16,493 nucleotides of DNA from Bacteroidota bacterium (GCA_030706105.1 JAUZPC010000021.1:1-16493), one strand, 5' to 3'; numbered from the stretch's first letter, positions 1 through 8,398 are shown. The notes: a model not told the origin generated them from the sequence alone. A program made the numbers and translations.

Positions 1-498
1 AATATAGCCGAAGAAACCCAAAGGAATTTGACTGCTTTCTATCCGATGGCAGAAAAGAAAAACATCTATTTGAAATTACTGCCTGTAAAAAATGATATGG
101 TTTGTAATTTAGATAAACAGCTTTATTTCCAGATTCTAAATAACTTACTTCACAACGCAATTAAGTTTACAATTGATGGGGGTGTTACTGTAATTCTGGA
201 TAGTGTTGTGGAAGGTGAAAATAAATTTGCTATTATAAGAGTAATGGATACCGGCATAGGAATTCCGGAAAAATACCACGATATTATTTTTGATGAATTT
301 AGACAAGTCAGCGAGGGGCTAAGCAGGCATTTTGAAGGTTCCGGTATCGGTTTAACTGTTACTAAAAAGTTTGTTGAATACCTTGATGGAATTTTAACAC
401 TGCAGAGCAAACCCGGGGTTGGAACTACTTTCGTGCTAAAATTCCCTCAATCAATTGCTGATGGAAATGATTATTTAAAAACATATTCCAACAACTAA
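1..498 (+). CDS. Sensor histidine kinase, C-terminal ATPase part (5' truncated by window edge)
   Basis: This is the end of a histidine kinase open from base 1, so the true start lies upstream; the TTG at 28 is simply an internal Leu codon. About 165 residues remain and form a HATPase_c domain. The N-box has ILNNLLHNAIKF (Asn about residue 52), the G1 box DTGIGIP is at about 83-89, the F-box is FDEFRQ, and the G2 box GSGIGL is at about 113-118. It ends about 25 residues after the domain, without a receiver domain. The G2-region wording (EFRQVSEGL, then R.F.G.G.GLT..KK) is nearly shared with the kinase at 10332-13004, so the two are close paralogues. The phosphoacceptor His and any sensor domains lie outside the window. 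It is convergent with the next gene, 30 bases away. Confidence 0.93.
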   Translation, partial: NIAEETQRNLTAFYPMAEKKNIYLKLLPVKNDMVCNLDKQLYFQILNNLLHNAIKFTIDGGVTVILDSVVEGENKFAIIRVMDTGIGIPEKYHDIIFDEFRQVSEGLSRHFEGSGIGLTVTKKFVEYLDGILTLQSKPGVGTTFVLKFPQSIADGNDYLKTYSNN

Positions 499-528
499 GA
501 ATTTCAATTTTACAGTTTACCGGTTCAA

Positions 529-1665
529 TTACTCCCCGGCAGCAGCTTTTACATCATTAATTAAATCTTCAATATCTTCTAACCCGACTGAAAATCTTAT
601 CAGGCTGTCGGTTATGCCAAGGGCATCTCTTTTTTCTTTTGGAACAGATCCATGCGTCATCACTGCCGGATAATTGATCAAACTTTCCACACCCCCCAGG
701 CTTTCAGCCAGAGTAAAAATTTTCACATTATTCAATATCTTTTTAGCTTTCTCGTGTGTCCCAAAATCTGCAGAAACCATTCCGCCAAAACCTCTCATTT
801 GTTTTTTTGCAAGTTCATATTGAGGGTGGCTGGGCAGTCCGGGGTAATAGACTTTTTCGGCTAATTTTGAATTAAATAAAAATTCCGCAAAAGCAGTTGC
901 ATTGCTGTTATGTCTTTCCATCCTTACCGCTAATGTTTTAGTGGAACGCAGTACGAGCCAGCAATCAAATGGGGAGGGTACTGCTCCGGCGGCATTTTGA
1001 TAATATCTTAATTTGGATTCTAATTCCTTACGTGAAGTGACTAAAATTCCGCCAATTATATCACTATGTCCGTTAAGGTATTTAGTAGTACTGTGGAGGG
1101 AAATATCTATGCCGAATGTTAATGGATTTTGAAAGTAAGGACTCATAAATGTATTATCAGTAACACTTATCAAATTATGTTTTTTACAAATGGCTGCAAC
1201 TGCTTGCAGGTCAGTAAGGTCAAGCATTGGATTGGTAGGGGTCTCAACAAAAACCAGTTTCGTATTCTCTTTGATAGCAGCCTCAATGTTTTGTACATTG
1301 GAAGCATCAACCCATGTAAAATCCAACCCGAAATTTCTCATTACAAGCTCAAATAACCTATACGTGCCGCCATAAACATTTTCTGATACAATTACATTAT
1401 CTCCGGCTTTTAATAAGCTTAAAACTGCTTGTACTGCGGCTATGCCGGAACTGAATGCTATGCCGTATTCTCCTTTTTCAAGGATTGCAATATTCTTTTC
1501 CATTGCCGCCCGTGTTAAGTTTGTTGTCCTCCCATAAGTATATCCTTTATGTTTTCCCAATTCTTCCATAGCATAGGTTGAGGTCTGGTAAATTGGCGTG
1601 ATAACTGCACCGGTCGCTAAATCAGGTTCCTGCCCGCCATGTATTGCATCAGTTGAAAATCCCAT
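529..1665 (-). CDS. Cystathionine gamma-synthase / gamma-lyase family PLP enzyme
   Basis: A 378-residue PLP enzyme of the Cys/Met metabolism (trans-sulfuration) family, at the usual length of about 380. The PLP-binding Lys is Lys195 in HSTTKYLNGHSD. Other family marks are Tyr44-Gly-Arg46 (YGR, phosphate binding from the neighbouring subunit), Asp170 in VTDNTF (pyridine-nitrogen partner), SLGGVESL at about 322-329 and Arg357 in LIRFSVGLED (substrate carboxylate). The fold is cytoplasmic and normally tetrameric. Family members make cystathionine from an O-acyl-homoserine and cysteine, or cleave cystathionine or methionine; sequence alone does not settle which, so no gene symbol is given. The start ATG has AGGAAG six bases upstream. 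No other methionine or cysteine gene is adjacent, so context does not help. Confidence 0.9.
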   Translation of the reverse strand: MGFSTDAIHGGQEPDLATGAVITPIYQTSTYAMEELGKHKGYTYGRTTNLTRAAMEKNIAILEKGEYGIAFSSGIAAVQAVLSLLKAGDNVIVSENVYGGTYRLFELVMRNFGLDFTWVDASNVQNIEAAIKENTKLVFVETPTNPMLDLTDLQAVAAICKKHNLISVTDNTFMSPYFQNPLTFGIDISLHSTTKYLNGHSDIIGGILVTSRKELESKLRYYQNAAGAVPSPFDCWLVLRSTKTLAVRMERHNSNATAFAEFLFNSKLAEKVYYPGLPSHPQYELAKKQMRGFGGMVSADFGTHEKAKKILNNVKIFTLAESLGGVESLINYPAVMTHGSVPKEKRDALGITDSLIRFSVGLEDIEDLINDVKAAAGE

Positions 1666-1834
1666 AGTTCTTCCTGTTTAAGTTTATATAATAATGTCTA
1701 TTAAAAATATACAAAATGTTTACTAAATAGTACAACTATTTTTTCATTTGCTCATAATCAGAACAAAATTACAAGGATTTGTGTGGCACATTGTTTGAAT
1801 AACATAAGCAGAGAAACTTAAAGAGGAAAACAAA
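1666..1834. promoter_or_regulatory. Divergent intergenic region between the trans-sulfuration enzyme and the Trp-rich exported protein
   Basis: These 169 AT-rich bases must carry the promoters of two genes leaving in opposite directions. On the minus strand a TATATT element preceded at about 18 bases by TTGTAC is a weak promoter candidate. On the plus strand I see no clear -35/-10 pair. AAGAGGAAAA at 1821-1830 is a good ribosome binding site for the ATG at 1835. No operator-like palindrome or riboswitch fold is evident, so regulation by methionine-pathway RNA is not supported. Confidence 0.35.
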
Positions 1835-3205
1835 ATGAAAAAGCTATTATATCTTATACCAGTAATACTGATAATATTCAGTTTTAAGGTTGAAGCAAAA
1901 AGCTACAACAATGTCGGATTCGGATATTTCTATTCACAATTAGACCGTTACGGAGAATGGGTGGAATTTGATTATGGTGTTGTAGCATTCCGTCCTCATA
2001 TCCGCAGTCACAACTGGGCTCCTTATACTATGGGTAGGTGGATATGGACTGACGATGGATGGTATTGGGATAGTTATGAAGCTTTTGGCGGAATTACTTA
2101 TCACTACGGACGTTGGTTTAATGATGAATATTATGGCTGGATTTGGATTCCTGATTACGATTGGGCTCCTGCCTGGGTAGAGTGGAGATATGATAATGAT
2201 TATATTGGCTGGGCTCCTTTATCTCCTTATGCAGAATATTCAATTTCCTATGGAATCAGATATTCTCATCCATATCAGTCACCTTACAGCCACTGGCACT
2301 TTGTTGATATGAGACATTTTTGCGATGACCATGTATATAACCGGTTTGTTGTAGGTGAAACTGTTAAATATAGAGTTTACAATAATACCAGAACCAGAAA
2401 TGAGTATGATACACGCAATGGAAGAATTATAAATAGAGGATTCGATGTCCAGACAATTAGACAGAGAGGTGTTTCTGTTAGAGAAAGAACAATTGAAAGA
2501 GTTTCAGACGTTAGCCAGTTGAGAAATAATGGAAGCGATAACACTAAAATCCGGGCTCTTGTTGTTGACAGAAATAGAATTTCGCAGGGTGATAGCAAAC
2601 AAAGAGATTTTACTAAATCAACAAGAACAAGCATGGAATTAAAGAATGTTCAAATAGGAAGAGATGAACTGAGAGTAAAAGAAAATACACGTAATACAAC
2701 AACTGAAACCAGAACTGATACCGAAAGAAAACCAGTTGTAAAAGAGCAGAATAGAAATAACAACAATAACAGAGGTAATATTGAAACGACACCACCTGTT
2801 AAAAGAAATGATGTTAAAGGAAATACCAGACAGAATGTTAAAGAAACTGAGAGAGACAGAATCATTAAAGAAAATGAAAGAACGATAAACAATAATAGAA
2901 GCGTTAATACAACTACTCCTGTTAAAGAAGATCGTAAACAGATTCAAACAAGAGTCAATAATTCTCAAAATAATAACAATCGCAGTTCTAATACAGATAA
3001 TAAACGTGATGTTAAAGTTGAAAGAAGAACCGAAACAAGAACAAACGTAATTGAAAAAAGGAATAATAGCGGGAATACTACTCAGATAAAACGAGAAACT
3101 ACTGTTGAGAAAACGAGAGAACAGAATACTGTTAGGAAGACTGATGAAAAAAGAGAAGATGTAAAACGAGATAATCAAAGTAGGGGGAATGAAAGATCAC
3201 GTTAG
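1835..3205 (+). CDS. Exported Trp-rich DUF6600-like protein with Asn/Arg/Thr-rich charged tail
   Basis: A 456-residue protein of unknown function. Residues 1-21 are a signal peptide (MKKLL, hydrophobic core, probable cut after VEA). Residues about 28-130 form a Trp/Tyr-rich module with YGEWV, WAPYTMGRWIW, DGWYW, YGRW, GWIWIPD, WAPAWVEWR and GWAPL. This pattern is characteristic of the DUF6600 family of exported bacterial proteins. From about residue 185 the sequence is low complexity and highly charged, with runs of Asn, TTxPVK elements and many Arg/Lys/Glu, and is probably disordered. Two related segments are visible there: RNNNNNRGNIETTPPVKR (about 307-324) and NNNRSVNTTTPVKE (about 352-365). 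The module likely sits in the periplasm or cell surface; no lipobox or C-terminal sorting domain is seen. The start is supported by AAGAGGAAAA upstream. The gene ends just before a strong hairpin terminator. Confidence 0.85.
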   Translation: MKKLLYLIPVILIIFSFKVEAKSYNNVGFGYFYSQLDRYGEWVEFDYGVVAFRPHIRSHNWAPYTMGRWIWTDDGWYWDSYEAFGGITYHYGRWFNDEYYGWIWIPDYDWAPAWVEWRYDNDYIGWAPLSPYAEYSISYGIRYSHPYQSPYSHWHFVDMRHFCDDHVYNRFVVGETVKYRVYNNTRTRNEYDTRNGRIINRGFDVQTIRQRGVSVRERTIERVSDVSQLRNNGSDNTKIRALVVDRNRISQGDSKQRDFTKSTRTSMELKNVQIGRDELRVKENTRNTTTETRTDTERKPVVKEQNRNNNNNRGNIETTPPVKRNDVKGNTRQNVKETERDRIIKENERTINNNRSVNTTTPVKEDRKQIQTRVNNSQNNNNRSSNTDNKRDVKVERRTETRTNVIEKRNNSGNTTQIKRETTVEKTREQNTVRKTDEKREDVKRDNQSRGNERSR

Positions 3206-3230
3206 ATGTGTTGGTTAATCCACACGAATG

Positions 3231-3264
3231 AAAAAGGGAACTTTGCAGTTCCCTTTTTTATTTT
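3231..3264. terminator. Bidirectional rho-independent terminator
   Basis: A perfect 11-bp stem, AAAAAGGGAAC (3231-3241) with GTTCCCTTTTT (3248-3258), encloses the loop TTTGCA and is followed by T-rich sequence. The A-run on the left arm gives a U-run on the opposite strand, so the same hairpin can terminate the plus-strand gene ending at 3205 and the minus-strand unit ending at 3272. It is the clearest intrinsic terminator in the window. Confidence 0.92.
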
Positions 3265-3271
3265 ATGTTAC

Positions 3272-3805
3272 TTATGCTTTAAATGGTTCAAAGCTTACAA
3301 AGTCAGCATGATGAACAATTATAGCTTCAACAGTTCTTTTACCTAAATCACCTTCTGCGGAGTGGTAAGCAATTATATGCTGTACTTCGGGAGGTAAATC
3401 AAAACGGGCAGCAATTGCCGCCCCGCTAAATGGATGCCTTAGCAATTTTCCGGCTTTACTTGTTGTCAGCTTTCCGTCTACCATATCATATTCAAGTAGT
3501 TTGCCAACGTCAATTAAAATTGCTCCTGCAATCAGTATATCCATATCAATATTTATCTCACTGCCGAAATTACTTTTCATTTTATTTGCAATATCAACAG
3601 AAAGCTGAACACAAGTTCTTTTATGATTCATAAAAGAAACATTGCAGTTCTTTAATAATAATGAAAATGGTATTTCTTCAAGATCTTTTGGACTAAGAAC
3701 GCTATTATTAATAGCATAAACCCAGCACTCAAGAACTTTATTCTTCAGTACGGTATCTTTAATCCATTCAATTTCAGGCCATATTTTTAGGACATCATCA
3801 TTCAT
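3272..3805 (-). CDS. HD-domain-like protein with altered HD motif
   Basis: A 177-residue cytoplasmic protein resembling HD/HDIG-type metal phosphohydrolases. The layout of conserved positions is recognisable: His61 (NHKRT), then AILIDVGKLLEYD where families have LLHDIGK, His124 (LRHPFSGA), His148 (AYHSAEGD) and His165-His166-x-Asp168 (HHADFV). The key His of the HD doublet is Ile98, encoded by ATT, so two base changes separate it from a His codon; Asp99 is kept. Metal binding and hydrolase activity may therefore be lost or altered, although the other histidines are retained. It starts 12 bases after the stop of the dehydrogenase gene, so the two are probably co-transcribed. The substrate is unknown. 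Confidence 0.75.
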   Translation of the reverse strand: MNDDVLKIWPEIEWIKDTVLKNKVLECWVYAINNSVLSPKDLEEIPFSLLLKNCNVSFMNHKRTCVQLSVDIANKMKSNFGSEINIDMDILIAGAILIDVGKLLEYDMVDGKLTTSKAGKLLRHPFSGAAIAARFDLPPEVQHIIAYHSAEGDLGKRTVEAIIVHHADFVSFEPFKA

Positions 3806-3817
3806 ATTATGCCTGTT

Positions 3818-4996
3818 CTATAATTTACTGATAATTGCGTCTGTCATTTCCTGGGTAGTGCAGGCTCCAAACTTAAATACATCAGGGCCGCCTCTCAACT
3901 TCATCATATCATATGTTTTAACTTTTCCTTCTTCAATAACCATCTCTATCGCTTTTCTTATCTTTTCTGCTTTCTCAATTTCTCCAATATGATCCAGCAT
4001 CATGCACGCGCTAAGAATCATTGCAATCGGATTAACTATGGAAGGATTAAGCTCCTGATATTTAGGAGCTGAGCCATGTGTCGGTTCAAAAACAGATACT
4101 TCATCTCCTATGTTGGCACTGCATGCAAATCCAAGACCGCCTATAAGACCTGCAAACCCATCGCTGATGATATCACCGAACATATTTTCTGCAACTATTA
4201 CACCGTAAATCTCCGGATTTTTAGTCAGCCACATCATTTGTGCATCTATGTTGGTATCCCATAAATCTATTCCCAGATACTTCTTAGAAATTATTTTGGC
4301 TTCATTAACCATCATACCTGAAGTTTCTCTTAATACATTTGGCTTTTCACATATAGTAACGTTCTTATAACCAAATTTATGTGCATACTCAAATGCTGCT
4401 TCAATAATTCTGCGGCAGCCGTTCCTGGTCATTATACGGGTAGAGATTGCCAAATCTTCACCCGGAACATTTTTAAATCTTGCCATTTTAGGATGAGTTT
4501 CAAAAGCATCCCTTACTTGTTTAGGAGGGTTAGTCCATTCAACACCGCCATATAAACCTTCTGTGTTTTGTCTGAAAATTACAGCGTTAACAAGAGGTTC
4601 TCTAAAACCGTCATTCGTTCTGATAATAAAATTAAGAGGATTCCCTTTAAAAGATCTGCATGGGCGGATACATTTATCAAGATTAAAAATTTGGCGTAAT
4701 GAAACTATGGGGGAAAAATATACAAAACCTTTATCTCTTAGCTGAGGATCTAACTCTTTTAAAGCAGCATCTTTAGGCTTACTGGTTATAGCACCAAACA
4801 AACCAATTTTATGTTCTTTCAATAAATCTACTGTCCTTTGAGGTAAAGCATTTCCCTCAGAGCACCAGAAATCCCATCCAATGTCCCCATGAACATATTC
4901 AGCATCAAATCCAACTGCATTTAATACTCTGATAGATTCCGGTAATACTGTTTTTCCAATGCCGTCTCCGGGTAGGGCTACAATAGTTCGTGACAT
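3818..4996 (-). CDS. Isocitrate/isopropylmalate dehydrogenase family protein, probably isocitrate dehydrogenase
   Basis: A 392-residue beta-decarboxylating dehydrogenase. Visible family marks are GDGIG (10-14), SLRQIFNLDKCIRP (Arg101 and Arg111 for substrate carboxylates), NTEGLYGG with likely catalytic Tyr149, EKPNVLRETSG with likely catalytic Lys218, Asp251, and NMFGDIISD with metal-binding Asp275/Asp279. AGLIGGLGFACSANIG and PTHGSAPKY follow. The AGLIGGLG stretch and NTEG block look more like isocitrate than isopropylmalate dehydrogenases, and no leu genes are nearby. Lys312-Tyr313 and Tyr362 resemble residues that contact the 2'-phosphate of NADP in E. coli isocitrate dehydrogenase, so NADP use is possible. 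Homoisocitrate or tartrate/malate relatives cannot be excluded. TAGGA lies upstream of the ATG. It leads a probable two-gene unit with the HD-like gene. Confidence 0.85.
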   Translation of the reverse strand: MSRTIVALPGDGIGKTVLPESIRVLNAVGFDAEYVHGDIGWDFWCSEGNALPQRTVDLLKEHKIGLFGAITSKPKDAALKELDPQLRDKGFVYFSPIVSLRQIFNLDKCIRPCRSFKGNPLNFIIRTNDGFREPLVNAVIFRQNTEGLYGGVEWTNPPKQVRDAFETHPKMARFKNVPGEDLAISTRIMTRNGCRRIIEAAFEYAHKFGYKNVTICEKPNVLRETSGMMVNEAKIISKKYLGIDLWDTNIDAQMMWLTKNPEIYGVIVAENMFGDIISDGFAGLIGGLGFACSANIGDEVSVFEPTHGSAPKYQELNPSIVNPIAMILSACMMLDHIGEIEKAEKIRKAIEMVIEEGKVKTYDMMKLRGGPDVFKFGACTTQEMTDAIISKL

Positions 4997-5407
4997 AAAA
5001 AAATCCTATTTATTTTATAAAAAAATTATGACCCTAAATTATGAAGTTTAAACTAAATTACAAAAGGGAAAATTAAAAAAGTTCAAAATTAAAGTGTAAA
5101 AGTATCCTCAAAGTACAAGTTAATTAAAATTCAGATTTTAATATCTTAATTCTTAGCTTTCCTATATCCTGATACTGCTCTATATTTCGGTTGCTTATTG
5201 CATTTCATTTATTTATATGATAATTTTGAATATAGTTTTCCAATAAAGTCAAATCGAAATTATTATTTTTGCAAATTAAAAGTATTTACCTGATAAGTAT
5301 TAAATGTCCAATCAGGCCTGATGCCTTAATAATATCTGATTGCTTTAAATGAGTAAAATTTGTAAATCTTTTTTTAGATTTATCAAGAATAAGAGTTAAA
5401 AAATACT
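4997..5407. other. 411-base AT-rich divergent intergenic region
   Basis: No reading frame here looks like a gene. It must contain the promoter of the dehydrogenase gene (minus) and of the hybrid kinase (plus). TATTTTTG at 5264-5271 fits the Bacteroidota -7 consensus TAnnTTTG, but no -33 element is at the right distance, so this is only a weak candidate. The most striking element is the palindrome at 5311-5322, listed separately. No riboswitch or tRNA fold was seen. Confidence 0.4.
5289..5322. promoter_or_regulatory. Perfect 12-bp palindrome with an additional half-site, possible operator
   Basis: ATCAGGCCTGAT at 5311-5322 is a perfect palindrome. The half-site CCTGAT also occurs alone at 5289-5294, so three copies of the hexamer (two direct, one inverted) lie within 34 bases. 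This sits 85-119 bases upstream of the hybrid kinase start in otherwise AT-rich DNA. The arrangement fits a dimeric regulator binding site, but no bound protein is known and a chance origin is possible. Confidence 0.35.
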
Positions 5408-8398
5408 GTGAAAAGAATGATGAACAATAAAAATATGCCAATCAATAGCGGCGTCAAATTAAATACTGACGATTTTTTATGTGATTTAATAATCCAAAAT
5501 TCGTTTGAAGCCGTATGTTTTTTGGACCTTAATGGTATGGTGTTAAGTTGCAATAACAATTTATTGGGAATGGCTAAACTCAATGCAGAAGATTTTATCG
5601 GGCATCATTTCTCTGTTATTTTCCATGAAAGTATTAGGAAATCAGAAACATCTATTTATGAAAGTTTTATAAGTTCAAATAATCAGCTGTATGAACTGGA
5701 TACAGTAAAGACATTGTGGGATGATAGAATAGTTAATATACTTTTTAAGTTTACAAGATTTACTCATTCTAAGGATAATAAGGAGCAAATAGCAGTATTT
5801 GTAAAAGATCTTTCTGCTGAAAAGAATAAAGAAAATCAGCTCCAAAAAAAGGACAGGCTTATGCAGGGAATTGCAGAAGCTACAAAAACTTTAATTTCTT
5901 CAAATGATACTGAGTATGCTTTTAATGCTGCCCTTAAAATATTGGGGACTGCGGCGGAAGTTGACCGAGTGTATATTTTTAAGCATCTTGTTCTGGATGA
6001 TACTGAAGAAATGTATGTTAAGCTATTATGCGAGTGGGCTGCGCCTGGTGTAGAATCCCAAATTGAAATGGAGGCTATGCAGAGGTTGTCTTATTCGAGA
6101 TTTGAATTCCTTCAATTCTATGATAATTTTTCTAAAGGAAAGACCCTTAAATTTATTATTAAGGAACTGCCTGCTGTTCATCAGGATATTTTTATTGATA
6201 AGAGTATTAAATCAATTATTTTAGTTCCAATTATGATTGACAACTTGTATTGGGGCTTTATTGGTTTTGATGAATGTGTGGTTAACAGAATATGGACAGA
6301 CAATGAGGAATCTTTATTAATAACAATGGCCTCTACAATTGGTGCGGTTATTAAAAGGAATTATATACAGGAAGAATTAGTTAAAAAGAATAACCAACTG
6401 GATACTGCCATTAAAAGTGCTGAGTCCGCCGTTAAAGCTAAAAGCGAATTCCTTGCTTTAATGAGTCATGAAATCAGGACCCCTATGAACGGCGTTATTG
6501 GAATGACGGGGTTGCTGCTGGATACTTTGCTGGATGATGAACAGCGCGAGTATGTGGAGACTATTAGAATTAGCGGTGACCAGCTGTTAGTAATTATTAA
6601 TGACATTCTGGATTTCTCCAAAATTGAGTCTGAGAAACTTGATCTTGAATATAATCCTTTTGACCTAAGAGATTGCATTGAAGATTCTTTGGATTTGTTG
6701 GCTTCCAAAGCCTCGGAAAAAGGATTGGATTTGGCTTATTTGGTGGAAAATAACACGCCAAATACTATTTCCGGAGATGTTACCCGGTTAAGACAAATTT
6801 TAACTAACTTACTAAGTAATGCAATAAAATTCACTGAAAAGGGGGAAGTCTTTATAAATGTGTCTTCCGAGCTGGTTGATCAAAATGTTCATAAAATACT
6901 TTTTTCAGTCAAGGATACCGGTGTAGGCATTCCCAAAGATAAAATGGGGCGGTTGTTCAAATCATTCAGTCAGGTAGATACTTCAACTACCAGAACACAT
7001 GGCGGTACCGGCCTTGGGCTTGCCATAAGTAAAAGGCTGGCAGAGATGATGCAGGGTGAAATGTGGGTGGAAAGTGAACCAGACAAAGGTTCAACTTTTT
7101 ATTTCTATATTACTGTTCAGTCTGTAGCTTCTCAAATGAAAGTATATCTGCATAATAATGCCCCGCAGCTTACGGATAAAAGTGTATTGATAGTTGATGA
7201 TAATAAAACAAACCGTAAAATATTGGAAGTTCAAACATTTAACTGGGGTATGAAATACGTTTCTGCTGCATCACCTTTTGAAGCATTGGAAATTCTTAAG
7301 AAGCGGTCTTTTGATGCTGCAATACTTGATTATCAAATGCCCCTTATGGATGGCGTTTCACTTGCCTCCGAGATTAGGAAGCTGCCTAATGGTGTTAATC
7401 TGCCTATTATAATCTTGACGTCAATCGGCAAAAAAGATGAAAGTCCTGAATTCAATAAACTAAATATCGCTGCTTTTTTAAGTAAACCAATTAAGCAGGG
7501 AAGTTTATATGAGAATTTAATCAATGTTCTACAGGGCAAGACAAAATCGGTTGTTAGGCAAAGTACATTTAAAATAGACAGCACGTTGGGTACTAAACAT
7601 CCAATGAGAATTCTATTAGCTGAAGATAACGTGGTTAATCAAAAAGTTGCAAAAAAATTACTGGAAAAGATGGGCTTTAGGGCAGATGTTGCCGCAAATG
7701 GGTTAGAAGTATTGGAATATGTAAGGAAAATAAATTATGACCTGATATTTATGGATATCCTGATGCCTGAATTGGATGGTTATGAAGCTTCCATAATTAT
7801 CAATAATGAGTTCCCGGCTGAAAAGCGCCCTAAAATTATTGCAATGACGGCTAATGCAATGCAGGAAGACAGGGAGAAATGTCTTGAGGCCGGAATGGAT
7901 GATTTTATAAGCAAACCAGTTAGAATTGAAGATTTGCAGGATATGCTGAATAAATGGGGCAACATAATCTTTGAACAGAAAGACTTTATCTTCAATGATT
8001 TCCTTAAACGGAAAGCCGGTCCTAAATACTTAGATGAAAATAAAATATCATTTTTAACTGATCTGCAATCAGATGATGATATATTTTTCTTGCTGGAATT
8101 ATTAGATGTATATATAAATGATATGCCCAAAATAATTGATCAAATCAAGCATGCGGTTGATAAAGTCGATTTTAAGCATATCCTTTTCTATGCACACAAG
8201 CTGAAGGGAAGCGCATTAACTTTAGGGATAGATAAGCTTTCTGAACTATGTTCAGAAATTGAAACATTAGCTAAGTTAGGGGAAAATGATGCTAAAATTA
8301 AGCAATACGCTAATGAATTATTTGAAATATTTGAATATGTAATTAAGGAGCTTATGCAGCTTAAAGAAAAATATTTGAATATGATGGGGAAAGAATAG
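5408..8398 (+). CDS. Hybrid sensor histidine kinase (PAS-GAF-HisKA-HATPase-REC-REC-HPt)
   Basis: A 996-residue soluble kinase without membrane segments that carries a complete phosphorelay in one chain. In order: a PAS-like domain (about 22-137), a GAF domain (about 150-318), a short coiled coil (about 320-347), HisKA with His354 in MSHEIRTP, and HATPase_c with N-box Asn467/Asn471, G1 DTGVGIP (503-509) and G2 GGTGLGL (532-538). Then come REC1 (Asp597/598, phosphoacceptor Asp641, Thr671, Lys693), REC2 (Glu739/Asp740, phosphoacceptor Asp783, Thr814, Lys836) and a C-terminal HPt with His930 in YAHKLKGSA. All catalytic residues of both receivers are intact. The start is taken as GTG 5408, with AAGAG about 12 bases upstream; the in-frame ATGs at 5417 and 5420 are alternatives. 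No partner regulator is adjacent. The SixA-like gene beyond the SRP RNA could act on its HPt. Confidence 0.95.
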   Translation: MKRMMNNKNMPINSGVKLNTDDFLCDLIIQNSFEAVCFLDLNGMVLSCNNNLLGMAKLNAEDFIGHHFSVIFHESIRKSETSIYESFISSNNQLYELDTVKTLWDDRIVNILFKFTRFTHSKDNKEQIAVFVKDLSAEKNKENQLQKKDRLMQGIAEATKTLISSNDTEYAFNAALKILGTAAEVDRVYIFKHLVLDDTEEMYVKLLCEWAAPGVESQIEMEAMQRLSYSRFEFLQFYDNFSKGKTLKFIIKELPAVHQDIFIDKSIKSIILVPIMIDNLYWGFIGFDECVVNRIWTDNEESLLITMASTIGAVIKRNYIQEELVKKNNQLDTAIKSAESAVKAKSEFLALMSHEIRTPMNGVIGMTGLLLDTLLDDEQREYVETIRISGDQLLVIINDILDFSKIESEKLDLEYNPFDLRDCIEDSLDLLASKASEKGLDLAYLVENNTPNTISGDVTRLRQILTNLLSNAIKFTEKGEVFINVSSELVDQNVHKILFSVKDTGVGIPKDKMGRLFKSFSQVDTSTTRTHGGTGLGLAISKRLAEMMQGEMWVESEPDKGSTFYFYITVQSVASQMKVYLHNNAPQLTDKSVLIVDDNKTNRKILEVQTFNWGMKYVSAASPFEALEILKKRSFDAAILDYQMPLMDGVSLASEIRKLPNGVNLPIIILTSIGKKDESPEFNKLNIAAFLSKPIKQGSLYENLINVLQGKTKSVVRQSTFKIDSTLGTKHPMRILLAEDNVVNQKVAKKLLEKMGFRADVAANGLEVLEYVRKINYDLIFMDILMPELDGYEASIIINNEFPAEKRPKIIAMTANAMQEDREKCLEAGMDDFISKPVRIEDLQDMLNKWGNIIFEQKDFIFNDFLKRKAGPKYLDENKISFLTDLQSDDDIFFLLELLDVYINDMPKIIDQIKHAVDKVDFKHILFYAHKLKGSALTLGIDKLSELCSEIETLAKLGENDAKIKQYANELFEIFEYVIKELMQLKEKYLNMMGKE

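Noticed and set aside
2639..3178. Long minus-strand open frame of 179 codons opposite the Asn/Arg-rich tail
   Set aside because: It is a shadow of the low-complexity coding sequence on the plus strand; the predicted protein is a monotonous Ser/Phe/Ile string with no family marks.
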